From the NCBI RefSeq assembly GCF_900168005.1, contig NZ_FUYP01000012.1, positions 1 to 64,000 on the forward strand: a stretch of 64,000 nucleotides of DNA, read 5' to 3'. The position numbers and the translations under genes are program-made. The first letter of the stretch is position 1, and each line of letters opens with the position of its first letter. This DNA is from Sphingopyxis flava. GTDB taxonomy: Bacteria > Pseudomonadota > Alphaproteobacteria > Sphingomonadales > Sphingomonadaceae. Under the pieces are notes generated by a model that searched no databases, was not told the origin of the DNA, and worked only from the letters and a program-made list of their open reading frames with translations. Shown here in pieces: positions 47,446 through 59,607 of the stretch.

Positions 47446-48317
47446 CCACAGCCGCTGTCAATGCGCGCGCGCAGGCGCTGCGCAAGAGCAAGATCCGCCA
47501 GTTCGTGACTCCCGAGGGCGTCGATCTCGAGCTCAGGATTGCAAGTTCCGGGCTCCGCCTGGGCGCGCTGCTCATCGACATCTGTCTTATCCAGCTCATC
47601 CTTCTTAGCTTCACCTTGCTGATGATCTGGGTGCTGGGCGCGTCTCAGTCGTCGATCGCGATCAGCATCTGGATGCTCGGCGCCTTTCTGCTGCGTACTT
47701 TCTGGTTCATCGGGTTCGAGCTCGGGCAGCGCGCAGCAACGCCGGGCAAAAGGCTCGTCGGAATCCGTGTAGTTGCGCGCGACGGCGGTCGACTGACCGC
47801 CGACGCCGTTGTGGCGCGGAACCTGATTCGTGAGCTCGAAATCTTCCTGCCGCTGACCTTCATCGGATTCAGCGCCGCCGAGGAAATGGTGAACTGGTGG
47901 ACAATGCTCGCGGGTTTTGTCTGGTCACTGACCCTCAGCCTCTTCCTCTTGTTCAATCGCGACCGAATGCGGATGGGCGACCTGATCGCCGGAACCTGGG
48001 TCGTGATGGCAGAGCGTGTGACGCTCGACCGCGACATTGCCGCGGCCGCCGAGGCGGCGGCCGGGGCGCTGACCTTCAGCGATGCCGAGCTTGCCGTATA
48101 TGGCATTTTCGAGTTGCAGGAGCTTGAGCGTGTGATTCGCGCCGCCGACGCGCGCGCGATGCGCGAGGTCGCGGATACGATCCGCGCGAAGATCGGGCGC
48201 CCCGTCGCCGAAGAGGATGACGTCTTCCTGCTTTCCTATTATCGCCAATTGAAGGCCCGGCTCGAACGCAAATTGCTGTTCGGCAAGCGCCGTGAGGACA
48301 AATATGCCAGCGACTGA
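47442..48317 (+). CDS. RDD-family membrane protein
   Basis: A 291-residue RDD protein: FVTPEGVDLELRIASSGLRLGALLID starts the domain, and the Arg-Asp pairs and TPGKRLVGIRVV follow, with four or so membrane segments and a charged cytoplasmic C-terminal tail (about 215-291). RDD proteins have been proposed as transporters or channels. ATG 47442 overlaps the SpoIIM-like gene by four bases. RDD plus SpoIIM-like plus DUF4129 plus MoxR is a recurring set. Confidence 0.87.
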   Translation: MTTAAVNARAQALRKSKIRQFVTPEGVDLELRIASSGLRLGALLIDICLIQLILLSFTLLMIWVLGASQSSIAISIWMLGAFLLRTFWFIGFELGQRAATPGKRLVGIRVVARDGGRLTADAVVARNLIRELEIFLPLTFIGFSAAEEMVNWWTMLAGFVWSLTLSLFLLFNRDRMRMGDLIAGTWVVMAERVTLDRDIAAAAEAAAGALTFSDAELAVYGIFELQELERVIRAADARAMREVADTIRAKIGRPVAEEDDVFLLSYYRQLKARLERKLLFGKRREDKYASD

Positions 48318-49005
48318 CACACTCTCTCTTTGCGTAACCGAAGCCCTTCATCGCCGCCGGTCGGTGCGGGCCTTCACCAGCGAACCGGTCGACCCTTCGG
48401 TGCTGGCGTCGGTTTTGGCAGCCGCGCAGCGCGCCCCCTCGGGGGGCAATCTGCAGCCATGGCAGGCGACGCTCCTCACCGGCGCGCCATGGCAGGCGGT
48501 GAAGGACGCGGTTGCGGCGCGCATCGCCATGGGGCGCGAGGGCTATCAACCCGAATATGACATCTACCCCAAGGAACTTACGGATCCCTGGGAAAGCAGA
48601 CGTTTCAGGGTGGGAGAGGCGCTCTATGCCTCGCTCGGAATTCCGCGCGAGGACAAGAAGGCGCGGCTCGGCCAGTTCATGGAAAATTACCGCGGCTTCG
48701 GTGCGCCGGTGATGCTCTTTCTCCATTGCTCGCGCATCATGGGACCGCCGCAATGGGCCGACATGGGCATGTGGCTGCAATCGGTGATGCTACTGCTCGT
48801 CGAGCACGGCCTTGCAAGCTGCCCGCAAGAATGCTGGGCGATGTATGGCGCAAAGGTGCGCCAGACGCTGGGGCTGGGCGAGGATCAGATATTGTTCACC
48901 GGCCTCGCAATCGGCCATGCCGACACCGGCGCGGCGGTGAACCAATGGCCGGTGCCCCGCGTTCAACTGGACGAAGTGATCGACTGGCGGGGGTTCGACC
49001 GATGA
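48304..49005 (+). CDS. Nitroreductase-family flavoprotein
   Basis: A 233-residue FMN-binding nitroreductase: the N-terminal RRSVRAFTSEPVD and APSGGNLQPWQ, with a C-terminal ATCPQECW-like segment (LASCPQECWAMYG), are family hallmarks. It would reduce nitro, quinone or flavin-type substrates with NAD(P)H. ATG 48304 follows GAGG six bases upstream and overlaps the RDD gene by 14 bases; GTG 48292 is an alternative. Seventh gene of the operon; a link to the membrane complex is not obvious. Confidence 0.88.
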   Translation: MPATDTLSLCVTEALHRRRSVRAFTSEPVDPSVLASVLAAAQRAPSGGNLQPWQATLLTGAPWQAVKDAVAARIAMGREGYQPEYDIYPKELTDPWESRRFRVGEALYASLGIPREDKKARLGQFMENYRGFGAPVMLFLHCSRIMGPPQWADMGMWLQSVMLLLVEHGLASCPQECWAMYGAKVRQTLGLGEDQILFTGLAIGHADTGAAVNQWPVPRVQLDEVIDWRGFDR

Positions 49006-49520
49006 GGCGATGGAAGAGCGCTACCCACTATACGCTGGCCGCAACGCTGGCGCTATTGGCCGCGAGCTGCACCGCGATTCCGACGCCCGAGGCGCCTCCG
49101 CCCGCGCCGCCTCCGGCGACACCGCCGGCTCCGCCCCCAGCAGCGAGCCCTGCCCTGCCATGGGACCAGCGCGCGCTCGACAATGGCGCCTGGCGCTACG
49201 ATGCAGGCAGCCGCACCGCAGCCTTCGTCCAGACCGGAGCCGCCAATCCGCTCGTCACGCTGGCGTGCCGCGGCAACGGAATCCGGCTTTCAGCCGGGCT
49301 CGGCCCGGCAGGGCAGCCGATCGACGTGGTGCTGCTCACCAGTACGGGCACTGACCGGATGCGCTTCGACGGGACGGGCATCACCTTGCCTGCGAATGAC
49401 GGAAGACTCGACCGCATAGCCTTCAGCCGTGGTCGCTTTGCGCTGGAGGCAAGCAACGGCCGTGCCCTCACTCTGCCGGTGCACTCGGAGATCGGCCGCG
49501 TCATCGAGGATTGCCGGTAA
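49002..49520 (+). CDS. Hypothetical lipoprotein, last gene of the MoxR operon
   Basis: A 172-residue predicted lipoprotein with a positively charged start, a hydrophobic stretch and a lipobox LAASC, followed by a Pro/Ala spacer (about 25-55). The C-terminal domain (about 60-170) is beta-rich, with GAWRYDAGSRTAAFVQ. I recognise no family. ATG 49002 overlaps the nitroreductase stop (ATGA), so it is coupled to the run of eight. Confidence 0.7.
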   Translation: MRRWKSATHYTLAATLALLAASCTAIPTPEAPPPAPPPATPPAPPPAASPALPWDQRALDNGAWRYDAGSRTAAFVQTGAANPLVTLACRGNGIRLSAGLGPAGQPIDVVLLTSTGTDRMRFDGTGITLPANDGRLDRIAFSRGRFALEASNGRALTLPVHSEIGRVIEDCR

Positions 49521-49557
49521 TCAGTGCCCCTTGCAAGGCCGGGGTAAGGAGCCCGGG

Positions 49558-50004
49558 TCAGGCGCCCAGTCGCACGGTTCCACCGCGGATCCAGCCCCAG
49601 CGGCACGGTCCCTGATATTCGCGCGCGCTGGCGACCGAACGGCCAATCCCGCATAGATCCTTGTCGGTGCCGGGTGCTGCGAACACGATACCGAACCAGG
49701 CATCGTTCTCGGCCGCCTCGCACAGGGATACGGGCGTGCCTCCGGCCAGCCGCGCCTTGACGACGCGCGTTTCGTCCGGGGCCCAATAGACGTCGGTGCC
49801 ACCATCCTGGACGCGGCTGATACTCGAGCAGGCGGGAAGCGTCGGTCCTTCGGTCCCGATCATCACGGCGCGCGTCGCAATGGGTTCGCCCCCCGCGAGC
49901 TTCGCATTGTCCAAAGGCGGTGCGGGCTGCGAGCAACCGGCGAGCACGAGCGCAGAAAGGACGAAGGTGCAAAGAAGAGGGCGAAGCGGGAGGCGTGAGG
50001 TCAT
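49558..50004 (-). CDS. Hypothetical lipoprotein
   Basis: A 148-residue protein with a signal and lipobox (VLAGC) and about five further cysteines, which could form disulfides in the periplasm. A segment near the end, CRWGWIRGGTVRLG, looks SH3-like but is too short to claim. Divergent from gyrB. Unknown function; a conserved-looking small lipoprotein. Confidence 0.65.
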   Translation of the reverse strand: MTSRLPLRPLLCTFVLSALVLAGCSQPAPPLDNAKLAGGEPIATRAVMIGTEGPTLPACSSISRVQDGGTDVYWAPDETRVVKARLAGGTPVSLCEAAENDAWFGIVFAAPGTDKDLCGIGRSVASAREYQGPCRWGWIRGGTVRLGA

Positions 50005-50017
50005 GACCCGAAACTAG

Positions 50018-52657
<2,640 letters not shown>

Positions 52658-52761
52658 TCGCCAAAACGGCTAGCCGCAGTTTCCGCCCAGCGCGGCGCTG
52701 ACGGCTTGCGACCCCGGCCGGACGCTGCTTCATGCCGCCCACCTGACAAGGGGAGGCTGAT

Positions 52762-53196
52762 ATGCGCCGGTTCACGGTCATGGCCCTGCCGCTTCTGCTT
52801 GCGATCCCGGTCGCTGCGCAGGAGCAGATTGCGGGGGACGACGGCACCGAGATGGGCAGCGGAGTGGCGAGCTATTACGGCAATGAGCTCGCCGGCAACC
52901 GCACCGCGAGCGGCGAGCGATTCGACCCCGACGAGTTCACCGCCGCGCATCGCACCCTCGCCTTCGGCAGTCGCGTGCGGGTCACCAACATGACAAACGG
53001 GAAGAGCGTCGTCGTACGCATCAATGATCGGGGCCCATTTAGCCGCGGCCGTGTGATCGACGTCAGCAGCGCCGCGGCGCGCGAGATCGGCATGCATCGC
53101 AGCGGCACCGCGAAAGTCAGCATGACCTTGCTCGACGCGGACACGAAACTTGCCGAAAGCAGCCGAGCTGCTGGCTCAGTCGGCATCGCCGACTGA
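52762..53196 (+). CDS. RlpA-like septal ring protein (double-psi beta-barrel)
   Basis: A 144-residue secreted protein: signal peptide ending VAAQ, then the RlpA double-psi barrel (GVASYYGNELAGNRTASGERFDP, RVRVTNMTNGKSVVVRINDRGPFSRGRVIDVS). RlpA proteins bind or cleave denuded glycan at the septum. It lacks a SPOR domain and a lipobox, so it is shorter than the lytic transglycosylase form. GGGGAGG lies about five bases upstream of the ATG. It ends three bases from the glutaminase gene, tail-to-tail. Confidence 0.9.
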   Translation: MRRFTVMALPLLLAIPVAAQEQIAGDDGTEMGSGVASYYGNELAGNRTASGERFDPDEFTAAHRTLAFGSRVRVTNMTNGKSVVVRINDRGPFSRGRVIDVSSAAAREIGMHRSGTAKVSMTLLDADTKLAESSRAAGSVGIAD

Positions 53197-53199
53197 TCC

Positions 53200-54129
53200 T
53201 CAATCGAAAACCGACCAGCCCGCCGCGCAGGCGAAATGTTCGAGCGCAATCGCGCCGACGAGCGACGTGCCCGCCTCGGTAAGCCCCGGCGACCAGACCG
53301 CGATCGATCCCTGCCCCGGTGCGATGCACAGGATGCCGCCGCCAACACCGCTTTTTCCGGGCAGGCCGACGCGAAATGCGAATTCGCCCGAATTGTCGTA
53401 GTGACCGCAGAGCATCATGATTGCATTGATGCGCCGCGCGCGGTGCGGCTCGATCAGCTGTTCGCCGGTCAAGGGGTCGCGGCCGCCCATCGCGAGAAAC
53501 AGCCCTGCGCGGGCGAGCTGACGGCAGTTCATCGCGATCGCGCATTGGCGGAAATAGACGGAAAGCACCGTTTCGACCGGATGACGAAGAGTGCCGAACG
53601 AGGCCATGAAATGGGCAAGCGCGCGGTTGCGCGCGCCGGTTTCGGATTCGGACACCGCGACCTCAGGGTCAATCGCAATACTGGCATCGCCCGCACGGGC
53701 GCGAACAAAATCGAGAATTTCGTTGACCACCGCGTCGGCGCTGCGCGCGTCGATCAACCGGTCGCTGGTCGCGATTGCCCCGGCGTTGATCAGCGGATTG
53801 CGCGGAAGGCCGCCTTCGCTTTCGAGCTGGACGATCGAGTTGAAAGCGCTTCCCGACGGCTCTCGGCCGACGCTCCCCCATAGCGCGCTGCCAACGCGGC
53901 GCAGCGCGAGCGCGAGAGTGAAGACCTTTGATACCGACTGGAGCGAGAAGGGCTCGTCGGCATCGCCCGCCGTATGGACGGTGCCGTCGGGGAGAGCGAG
54001 GGCGAAACCGAAGCGGTTCGGATCGGCCTTTGCCAGCGCCGGGATATAGTCGGCAACGCGCCCCGACCCGCGGTGAGGCAGAGCCTGGGCATAGGCTTCG
54101 GCAACGCAGCGGGCGAGATGATCCTTCAT
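53200..54129 (-). CDS. glsA: Glutaminase
   Basis: A 309-residue serine-dependent glutaminase that turns glutamine into glutamate and ammonia. The SxxK catalytic pair is Ser65/Lys68 in [20 protein letters not shown] and the GKSGVGGGI motif are also present. It is cytoplasmic, a stand-alone gene, divergent from the TonB-like gene. Length is normal for GlsA. Confidence 0.95.
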   Translation of the reverse strand: MKDHLARCVAEAYAQALPHRGSGRVADYIPALAKADPNRFGFALALPDGTVHTAGDADEPFSLQSVSKVFTLALALRRVGSALWGSVGREPSGSAFNSIVQLESEGGLPRNPLINAGAIATSDRLIDARSADAVVNEILDFVRARAGDASIAIDPEVAVSESETGARNRALAHFMASFGTLRHPVETVLSVYFRQCAIAMNCRQLARAGLFLAMGGRDPLTGEQLIEPHRARRINAIMMLCGHYDNSGEFAFRVGLPGKSGVGGGILCIAPGQGSIAVWSPGLTEAGTSLVGAIALEHFACAAGWSVFD

Positions 54130-54210
54130 TCGGCCTCCCCTAGCAACTTCCCGCGCGCACGACGACCCAGCACCTTGTCATCGGCGCAGGTGGTCCCTAT
54201 CCCCGCGCGG

Positions 54211-55026
54211 ATGGTGCCGCCGGGCCTCTCAATCAGCGCTCGCCGCTTCCCCGGATGGCTTCCGCCGGGCACTCTCGCTGATCATGACCGCCATACGCTC
54301 GGGATTGGTGCGGCGCGGCGCACGGTGGCCGTCGGCCTCGCCTTGCTCATTACCGGCGGACTGCTCGTCCTGCTCTTAAGCTTTGGTTTTTCAAAGCGAA
54401 GCGTGATCCGGGAAGAGGCCGTCACGCTCGTGACGCTGGAAACAGCCGAGAGCTCGGATGCCTCGCCCGATCCCGCCGCGCCCGAAACCCCGCCGGCGAA
54501 GACGACGCCGGGACGGGCGCAGCCCGAGGTTGTCGCGCCTCCGCCCACGCCGCTCCGCTCGCCCGAGGCTCCACCGCTGCTGCCCCAGCCGAGCGAGACA
54601 CCCCCGGCGGCGCCGGCCTCCCAGGCGATCCTGCGCCCCTCCGACGGCCGGGTCTACGGGCCGCCCAATATCGGCGGATCAGCGTCGCGCGATACCGAAC
54701 AGGTCGGCACCGCGCCCAATGGCGAGCCGCTCTATGCCGCGAGCTGGTACCGCGAGCCGAGCGATTCCGAGCTGCGCGGATATCTCTCGACGGCAAGCGG
54801 GCCAGGCTGGGGTCTGATTGCGTGCCGCACCGCGCCCGATTATCGGGTCGAGGATTGCGTCGGGCTCGACGAATATCCGTTCGGATCGCAGATCAATCGC
54901 GCGGTGCTCGCCGCCGCATGGCAGTTCCGGGTGCGGCCCCCGCGGCGCAACGGACAGCTGCTGGTGGGGAGCTGGGTTCGAATCCGGATCGATTATGGCG
55001 TCGGGCGGCGGTCCGCGCGCCGGTAG
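54211..55026 (+). CDS. TonB-like protein with a C-terminal TonB-type domain
   Basis: A 271-residue protein: one N-terminal membrane helix (about 40-58), a long Pro/Ala/Glu-rich linker (about 75-145) and a C-terminal domain ending AAWQFRVRPPRRNGQLLVGSWVRIRIDYG, which matches the last strands of TonB C-terminal domains. This suggests an energy transducer for an outer-membrane receptor, but no ExbBD is near. The start is uncertain: ATG 54211 is in frame, while the better-looking ATG 54284 is in another frame. Confidence 0.6.
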   Translation: MVPPGLSISARRFPGWLPPGTLADHDRHTLGIGAARRTVAVGLALLITGGLLVLLLSFGFSKRSVIREEAVTLVTLETAESSDASPDPAAPETPPAKTTPGRAQPEVVAPPPTPLRSPEAPPLLPQPSETPPAAPASQAILRPSDGRVYGPPNIGGSASRDTEQVGTAPNGEPLYAASWYREPSDSELRGYLSTASGPGWGLIACRTAPDYRVEDCVGLDEYPFGSQINRAVLAAAWQFRVRPPRRNGQLLVGSWVRIRIDYGVGRRSARR

Positions 55027-55130
55027 GGCTTGACTGGAAGGCTTGCCCCTTCTGTCGCATCGCGATCGCGATGTCTCGCACGATGCGAGCAGACCTTGCC
55101 CGCTCGCTCCCGGAACGCCACATCGGGTCC

Positions 55131-57539
55131 ATGGAGCTTCCCTCCCCCTTTTCCGACTGGTTCGCCGTCCGCGGGTGGCGGGTGCGGCGGCACCAAGCCG
55201 ACATGCTGGCGGCGGCGGAGCGCGGGGAGCACGCATTGCTGGTCGCTGCCACGGGGGCAGGCAAGACGCTTTCGGGATTCCTGCCGACGCTCGTCGATCT
55301 CGCCCGGCACCCCTCGGACCAACTCCACACGCTCTATGTCTCGCCGCTGAAGGCACTCGCCGCCGACGTCGAGCGCAATCTGCTCGGGCCGATTGCAGAA
55401 ATGGGGCTCGATATCAGCGTCGAGAGCCGCAGCGGCGATACCTCGTCGGACAAGAAGGCGCGGCAGCGTGCCAGGCCGCCGAACCTCCTGCTTACCACCC
55501 CCGAATCGCTCTCGCTCCTCCTTTCTTATCCCGACAGCTTCGCGATGTTCGCCGGTTTGAAGTCGGTGGTTATCGACGAGATCCACGCCTTCGCGCCCGG
55601 CAAGCGCGGCGATCTTCTGTCGCTTTCGTTGTCGCGGCTTCAGCGGCTGGCCCCCGCCCTGCGCCGCGTGGGCCTGTCGGCGACGATCGCCGACCCTGCG
55701 CAATATGCGGCGTGGCTTGCACCCAATGCCGATGCGCAAGCGGTGACGATCGTCGAGGGTGAGCCCGGCGCCGAGCCCCAAATCGCGATCCTGCTGCCCG
55801 AAGGCGCGGTACCGTGGGCCGGGCATTCGGGACGTTATGCGGTGCATCAGGTGATGGCGGAGATCGCAAGGAACAGCACCACGATCATCTTCTGCAATAC
55901 CCGCGGCCTCGCCGAACTGATCTTTCAGGAGCTTTGGAAAGTCAACGACCTCGGCCTGCCGATCGGGATCCACCACGGGAGCCTCGACCGCGAGGCGCGG
56001 CAGCGCGCCGAGGCGGCGATGGCCGAAGGGAGGCTGCGCGCGCTGGTCGCCACGGCAAGCCTCGACCTCGGGCTCGATTGGGGAAATGTCGATTGTGTGA
56101 TCCAGATGGGTGCGCCCAAAGGATCCTCGCGCCTGCTCCAGCGCATCGGGCGCGCGAATCACCGCCTCGAAGAGCCCAGCCGCGCGTTGATTGTCCCGGG
56201 CAATCGCTTTGAATATCTGGAGGCGCGCGCGGCGCTCGATGCCGTCGAGGCGGGCGAGCGCGATGCTGACCGGTTCCGTCCCGGCGCACTCGACGTGCTG
56301 GCGCAGCATGTGATGGCGCTCGCCTGCGCGGCGCCGTTCGAGGAGAGCGAACTGCTCGCCGAAATCCGCACCGCTGCATCCTATCAGTGGATCGATGCCG
56401 AGATTTTCGGCCGCTTGCTCGGCTTTGTGCGCGACGGCGGTTATGCGCTCAAAAGCTATGACCGGTTCCGGCGTCTCGCCCCGGACGGACGCGGGCGCTG
56501 GCGCATTTCGCATCCACGCCTTGCAGCGCAGCACCGCCTCAACGCTGGAATCATCGTCGAGGCGCCGATGGCGTCGGTTCGTTTTCGGAACGGTCGGCGC
56601 CTCGGTCAGGTCGAAGAATATTTCGCAAGCACGCTGACTGCGGGCGACACATTTGCCTTTGCCGGGCTCAGCCTTGAGGTCGAGGCGATCCGCGACACCG
56701 ACCTGATCGTACGCGCGACGTCCCGCCCTGCGCGCATCCCATCTTATATGGGCGCGCGGCTGGCCATCTCGACGCGGCTGGCCGACCGGGTGCGTAATTT
56801 CCTGGCCGATCCGGCAAGCTGGCAACGCTTTCCCGAGGATGTCCGCATTTGGCTGGAAATGCAGGCGCGCCGATCGGTGCTGCCGCGTCCCGGCGAACTC
56901 TTGGTCGAAACCTTTCCGCACGAAGGCCACCAGTACATGGTCTGCTACCCCTTCGAGGGATGGAACGCGCATCAGTCGCTCGGCATGCTGATTACCAAGC
57001 GGATGGCGCGGATGGGGCTTCAGCCGGCGGGTTTTGTCGCGACCGACTATGCGATTGCGGTCTGGTCGCTACGCGAAGTGACGCATCCCGAGGCGCTGCT
57101 CGACGCTGAAATCCTGTCCGACGAGTTCGTCGAATGGGTCGAGCAGTCGCATCTTCTCAAGCGTGCCTTTCGCGAGGTCGCGGTAATCGGAGGACTGATC
57201 GAGCGCCAGCATCCGGGCAAGCGCAAGACGGGCAAGCAGGTGACCTTCTCCACCGATCTGATCTTCGATGTGCTCAGGAAATATGAGCCCGATCACCTCC
57301 TGCTCGAGGCTGCCTGGGCCGATGCGCGCGAACGGCTGACCGACGTGGCGCGGCTAGGCGACCTGCTCGACCGCGCGGCGGGGACGATGGTGCACAGGCG
57401 GCTCGACCGGATCAGCCCGCTCGCGGTTCCGGTGCTGATGCTGATCGGGCGCGAGAGCGTTGCAGGCCCCGATCTCGATGATCTGCTGCTCGGCGAGCTG
57501 GCCGACGCTCTCGCCGACAGGGCGATGGGCGCGCATTAA
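55131..57539 (+). CDS. Ligase-associated DNA-damage-response DEXH-box helicase (Lhr-like)
   Basis: An 802-residue superfamily 2 helicase: Walker A ATGAGKT (40-46), DEIH (149-152), the GLSATI motif III, and motif VI QRIGRANHR, with a long C-terminal Lhr-type region. In bacteria it belongs to a set with an ATP-dependent DNA ligase, a metallo-exonuclease and a PdeM phosphoesterase. Here PdeM lies about 1.2 kb downstream, but the ligase and exonuclease are not in the window. ATG 55131 fits relatives; earlier in-frame ATGs at 55083 and 55071 would add unlikely residues. Confidence 0.9.
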   Translation: MELPSPFSDWFAVRGWRVRRHQADMLAAAERGEHALLVAATGAGKTLSGFLPTLVDLARHPSDQLHTLYVSPLKALAADVERNLLGPIAEMGLDISVESRSGDTSSDKKARQRARPPNLLLTTPESLSLLLSYPDSFAMFAGLKSVVIDEIHAFAPGKRGDLLSLSLSRLQRLAPALRRVGLSATIADPAQYAAWLAPNADAQAVTIVEGEPGAEPQIAILLPEGAVPWAGHSGRYAVHQVMAEIARNSTTIIFCNTRGLAELIFQELWKVNDLGLPIGIHHGSLDREARQRAEAAMAEGRLRALVATASLDLGLDWGNVDCVIQMGAPKGSSRLLQRIGRANHRLEEPSRALIVPGNRFEYLEARAALDAVEAGERDADRFRPGALDVLAQHVMALACAAPFEESELLAEIRTAASYQWIDAEIFGRLLGFVRDGGYALKSYDRFRRLAPDGRGRWRISHPRLAAQHRLNAGIIVEAPMASVRFRNGRRLGQVEEYFASTLTAGDTFAFAGLSLEVEAIRDTDLIVRATSRPARIPSYMGARLAISTRLADRVRNFLADPASWQRFPEDVRIWLEMQARRSVLPRPGELLVETFPHEGHQYMVCYPFEGWNAHQSLGMLITKRMARMGLQPAGFVATDYAIAVWSLREVTHPEALLDAEILSDEFVEWVEQSHLLKRAFREVAVIGGLIERQHPGKRKTGKQVTFSTDLIFDVLRKYEPDHLLLEAAWADARERLTDVARLGDLLDRAAGTMVHRRLDRISPLAVPVLMLIGRESVAGPDLDDLLLGELADALADRAMGAH

Positions 57540-57629
57540 GCAGCGGGGGGACTTTCTTCCCTCGAGCCCTCGCTTGCCGGAGTGCCCGATCAGGCGTAAA
57601 CTCCAGGAAAATGACGAGGGGATGCCGAT

Positions 57630-58694
57630 ATGACGCCGATTGCCGTCCGGTCACCATTTTGGCCCTTGCTGCTCGCCGCACCGTTGCTCGGCGGGGCGAC
57701 GCCGGGACCGACGACACCCGCAGCCCCGCCCGGGCGCGAAGCGAGCGCGCCGGCTGCTGCATCCCCTCAGGATCCTGCGCTTCTAGGCGAGAATCTCGAG
57801 AATGTCGTCCCCTTCGTCCAGCCATTCGATCTCGATGCGACACGTCGCATGTCGGTTCCCGTGATGGTCCATGGGCAAGGGCCTTTTTCCTTCCTCGTCG
57901 ACACGGGGGCGGAGCGTACCATCATCGCGCGCGAACTCGCAGCCCGCCTTGGGCTCGACCGAAGCGAGCGGCTGCGGCTGGCAACGATCGGCACCTCGGT
58001 CGCGGTCGCGCCGAGCTTTCGCGTTGCCTCGCTCGAAATGACCGATCTTCGGCTCAGCCCCTTCGATGCGCCGGCCTTTGCCGGGCGCCATATCGGTGCA
58101 GCGGGACTGATCGGGGTCGACATGCTCGAGAAGCGCCGCCTGCTCATCGATTTCCGCAAGGAGACGATGGAGATTTTGGCAAGCCGCCGGCATGCTCGGC
58201 CGCTCATCCGCGGCAGCGACGCGATCGTCGTAACCGCGAGAAACAGCGCGGGACGCCTGATCCTCTCCAACGCCCGCATCGACGGTCGCCACATTGACGT
58301 GGTCGTCGATACCGGAGCCCAGTCGAGCGTCGGAAATCTCGCGCTGCAAAGACTGATTGCTGCGCGGAGCCAGAACAGCATGCCCTTTTACCCTGCAGTA
58401 CTGGGGGCAGTGACAGGTGAGGACGTGCCAGCGCGGCGCACAGCAATCAAGCGGATCGAGATCGAGGGTATCTCGATTAACGATCTGCCCGTCTCCTTCG
58501 CCGATTCAAAGGCGTTCGATGCACTCGGCCTCGACAAGCGGCCCGCGCTTCTGCTCGGGATGGACAGCTTGTCGCTATTCGACCGCGTCGAGATAGACTT
58601 TCCCAACAAGCGCGTCGTGCTCGACATGCCGAGCGGCGCGCGGCGCGAGACCGGGCAACGCTATGCCGCGGCGGACTGGCAGCGCGGAGGATAG
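57630..58694 (+). CDS. Secreted retropepsin-like aspartic protease with two domains
   Basis: A 354-residue protein with a signal-like N-terminus and a Pro/Ala-rich stretch, then two retroviral-type aspartic protease halves. The first has DTG at 91-93 (FLVDTGAERTI), the second at 227-229 (VVVDTGAQSSV), about 136 residues apart, each followed by its own hydrophobic-Gly region (GLIGVDML, LLLGMDSL). A single-domain retropepsin needs a dimer; this chain could form the active site by itself. It sits between the helicase and PdeM genes, possibly by chance. Confidence 0.83.
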   Translation: MTPIAVRSPFWPLLLAAPLLGGATPGPTTPAAPPGREASAPAAASPQDPALLGENLENVVPFVQPFDLDATRRMSVPVMVHGQGPFSFLVDTGAERTIIARELAARLGLDRSERLRLATIGTSVAVAPSFRVASLEMTDLRLSPFDAPAFAGRHIGAAGLIGVDMLEKRRLLIDFRKETMEILASRRHARPLIRGSDAIVVTARNSAGRLILSNARIDGRHIDVVVDTGAQSSVGNLALQRLIAARSQNSMPFYPAVLGAVTGEDVPARRTAIKRIEIEGISINDLPVSFADSKAFDALGLDKRPALLLGMDSLSLFDRVEIDFPNKRVVLDMPSGARRETGQRYAAADWQRGG

Positions 58695-58733
58695 CCGCTT
58701 GCCGCGGAACGCCGGCCGCGTCATAGCGTCAGC

Positions 58734-59450
58734 ATGCCGCCCGCCGCTACCCTTTCTTTTGCCGGCCAGACCTTCGTCTTGCTCGCCGACCGGGCGCTCT
58801 TCTGGCCCCGTCATGCGGCGCTGATCGTCGCCGACCTGCATCTGGAAAAGGCAAGCTGGTACGCTGGACACGGCCAGCCGCTGCCCCCCTATGACAGCCA
58901 CGACACGCTCGACCGACTGGCGCGCCTGGCAACCGAAACGGGCGCGCGCGCGATCTGGTGTCTTGGCGACAGTTTCCACGATGTCGCGGCGGCAGAGCGC
59001 ATGGCTCCTGCGGTTGCGGCGCGGCTCGCTGCGCAGGCGGCTGCGACCCGGATCGTCTGGATCGCGGGCAACCACGACGGCCTTACGGGCGGCGCATGGG
59101 GCGGCGAGGTTGCCGAAGAGATGATTATCGACGGCATTGTGTTCCGCCACCAGTGCCGCGCCGATGAGACGCGCGCCGAAGTATCAGGGCATTTCCACCC
59201 CAAGCTCCGCCTGACGGTACGCGGGCGCGCTGTGTCGCGACCCTGCGTCGCAGGCGATGACCAGCGGCTGATTCTCCCCGCCTTCGGCAGCTTTACCGGC
59301 GGCCTCGACGTCGACCATGACGCGATCGCGGCAAATTTCGCCGGCCCCTATCAGGCGATGCTTGCGGCGGGCGGACGGCTGCTCCGCCTTCCGTGCAACG
59401 GTCGGGAGCGCGATGACGCTACGGCACGCCGGGTTCGCGCCCGGGCCTAG
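58734..59450 (+). CDS. pdeM: Ligase-associated DNA-damage-response metallophosphoesterase (PdeM-like)
   Basis: A 238-residue calcineurin-type phosphoesterase. The metal-site motifs are DLHLEK (34-39), GDSFHD, GNHDG and GHFHPK. The DLHLEK start and the length fit the PdeM group, known from the ligase-associated repair set. It follows the aspartic protease by 39 bases on the same strand, downstream of the matching helicase. Confidence 0.9.
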   Translation: MPPAATLSFAGQTFVLLADRALFWPRHAALIVADLHLEKASWYAGHGQPLPPYDSHDTLDRLARLATETGARAIWCLGDSFHDVAAAERMAPAVAARLAAQAAATRIVWIAGNHDGLTGGAWGGEVAEEMIIDGIVFRHQCRADETRAEVSGHFHPKLRLTVRGRAVSRPCVAGDDQRLILPAFGSFTGGLDVDHDAIAANFAGPYQAMLAAGGRLLRLPCNGRERDDATARRVRARA

Positions 59451-59607
59451 CTTCAAGCGAGGAAAATCCCTGTCTTTCAGGGCTGTGGCCTTATTGCATC
59501 ACTCCGAAAAACAATCGCTCGAAGCCGCTCGCCGTCGCTGGAACAGGCGCGCAGTTTGAGTATGTTTCTGTGCGCAACGAAAAAAAATTGTTGAGAGGAG
59601 TGCCACC

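Noticed and set aside
54974..54985. tRNA-like T-loop sequence GGGTTCGAATCC
   Set aside because: It lies in frame within the C-terminal domain of the TonB-like gene (coding WVRIRI) and no matching acceptor or anticodon stem surrounds it.
59468..59485. Short hairpin CCCTG/CAGGG after pdeM as a terminator
   Set aside because: The five-base stem has no following T-run, so it is too weak to call.
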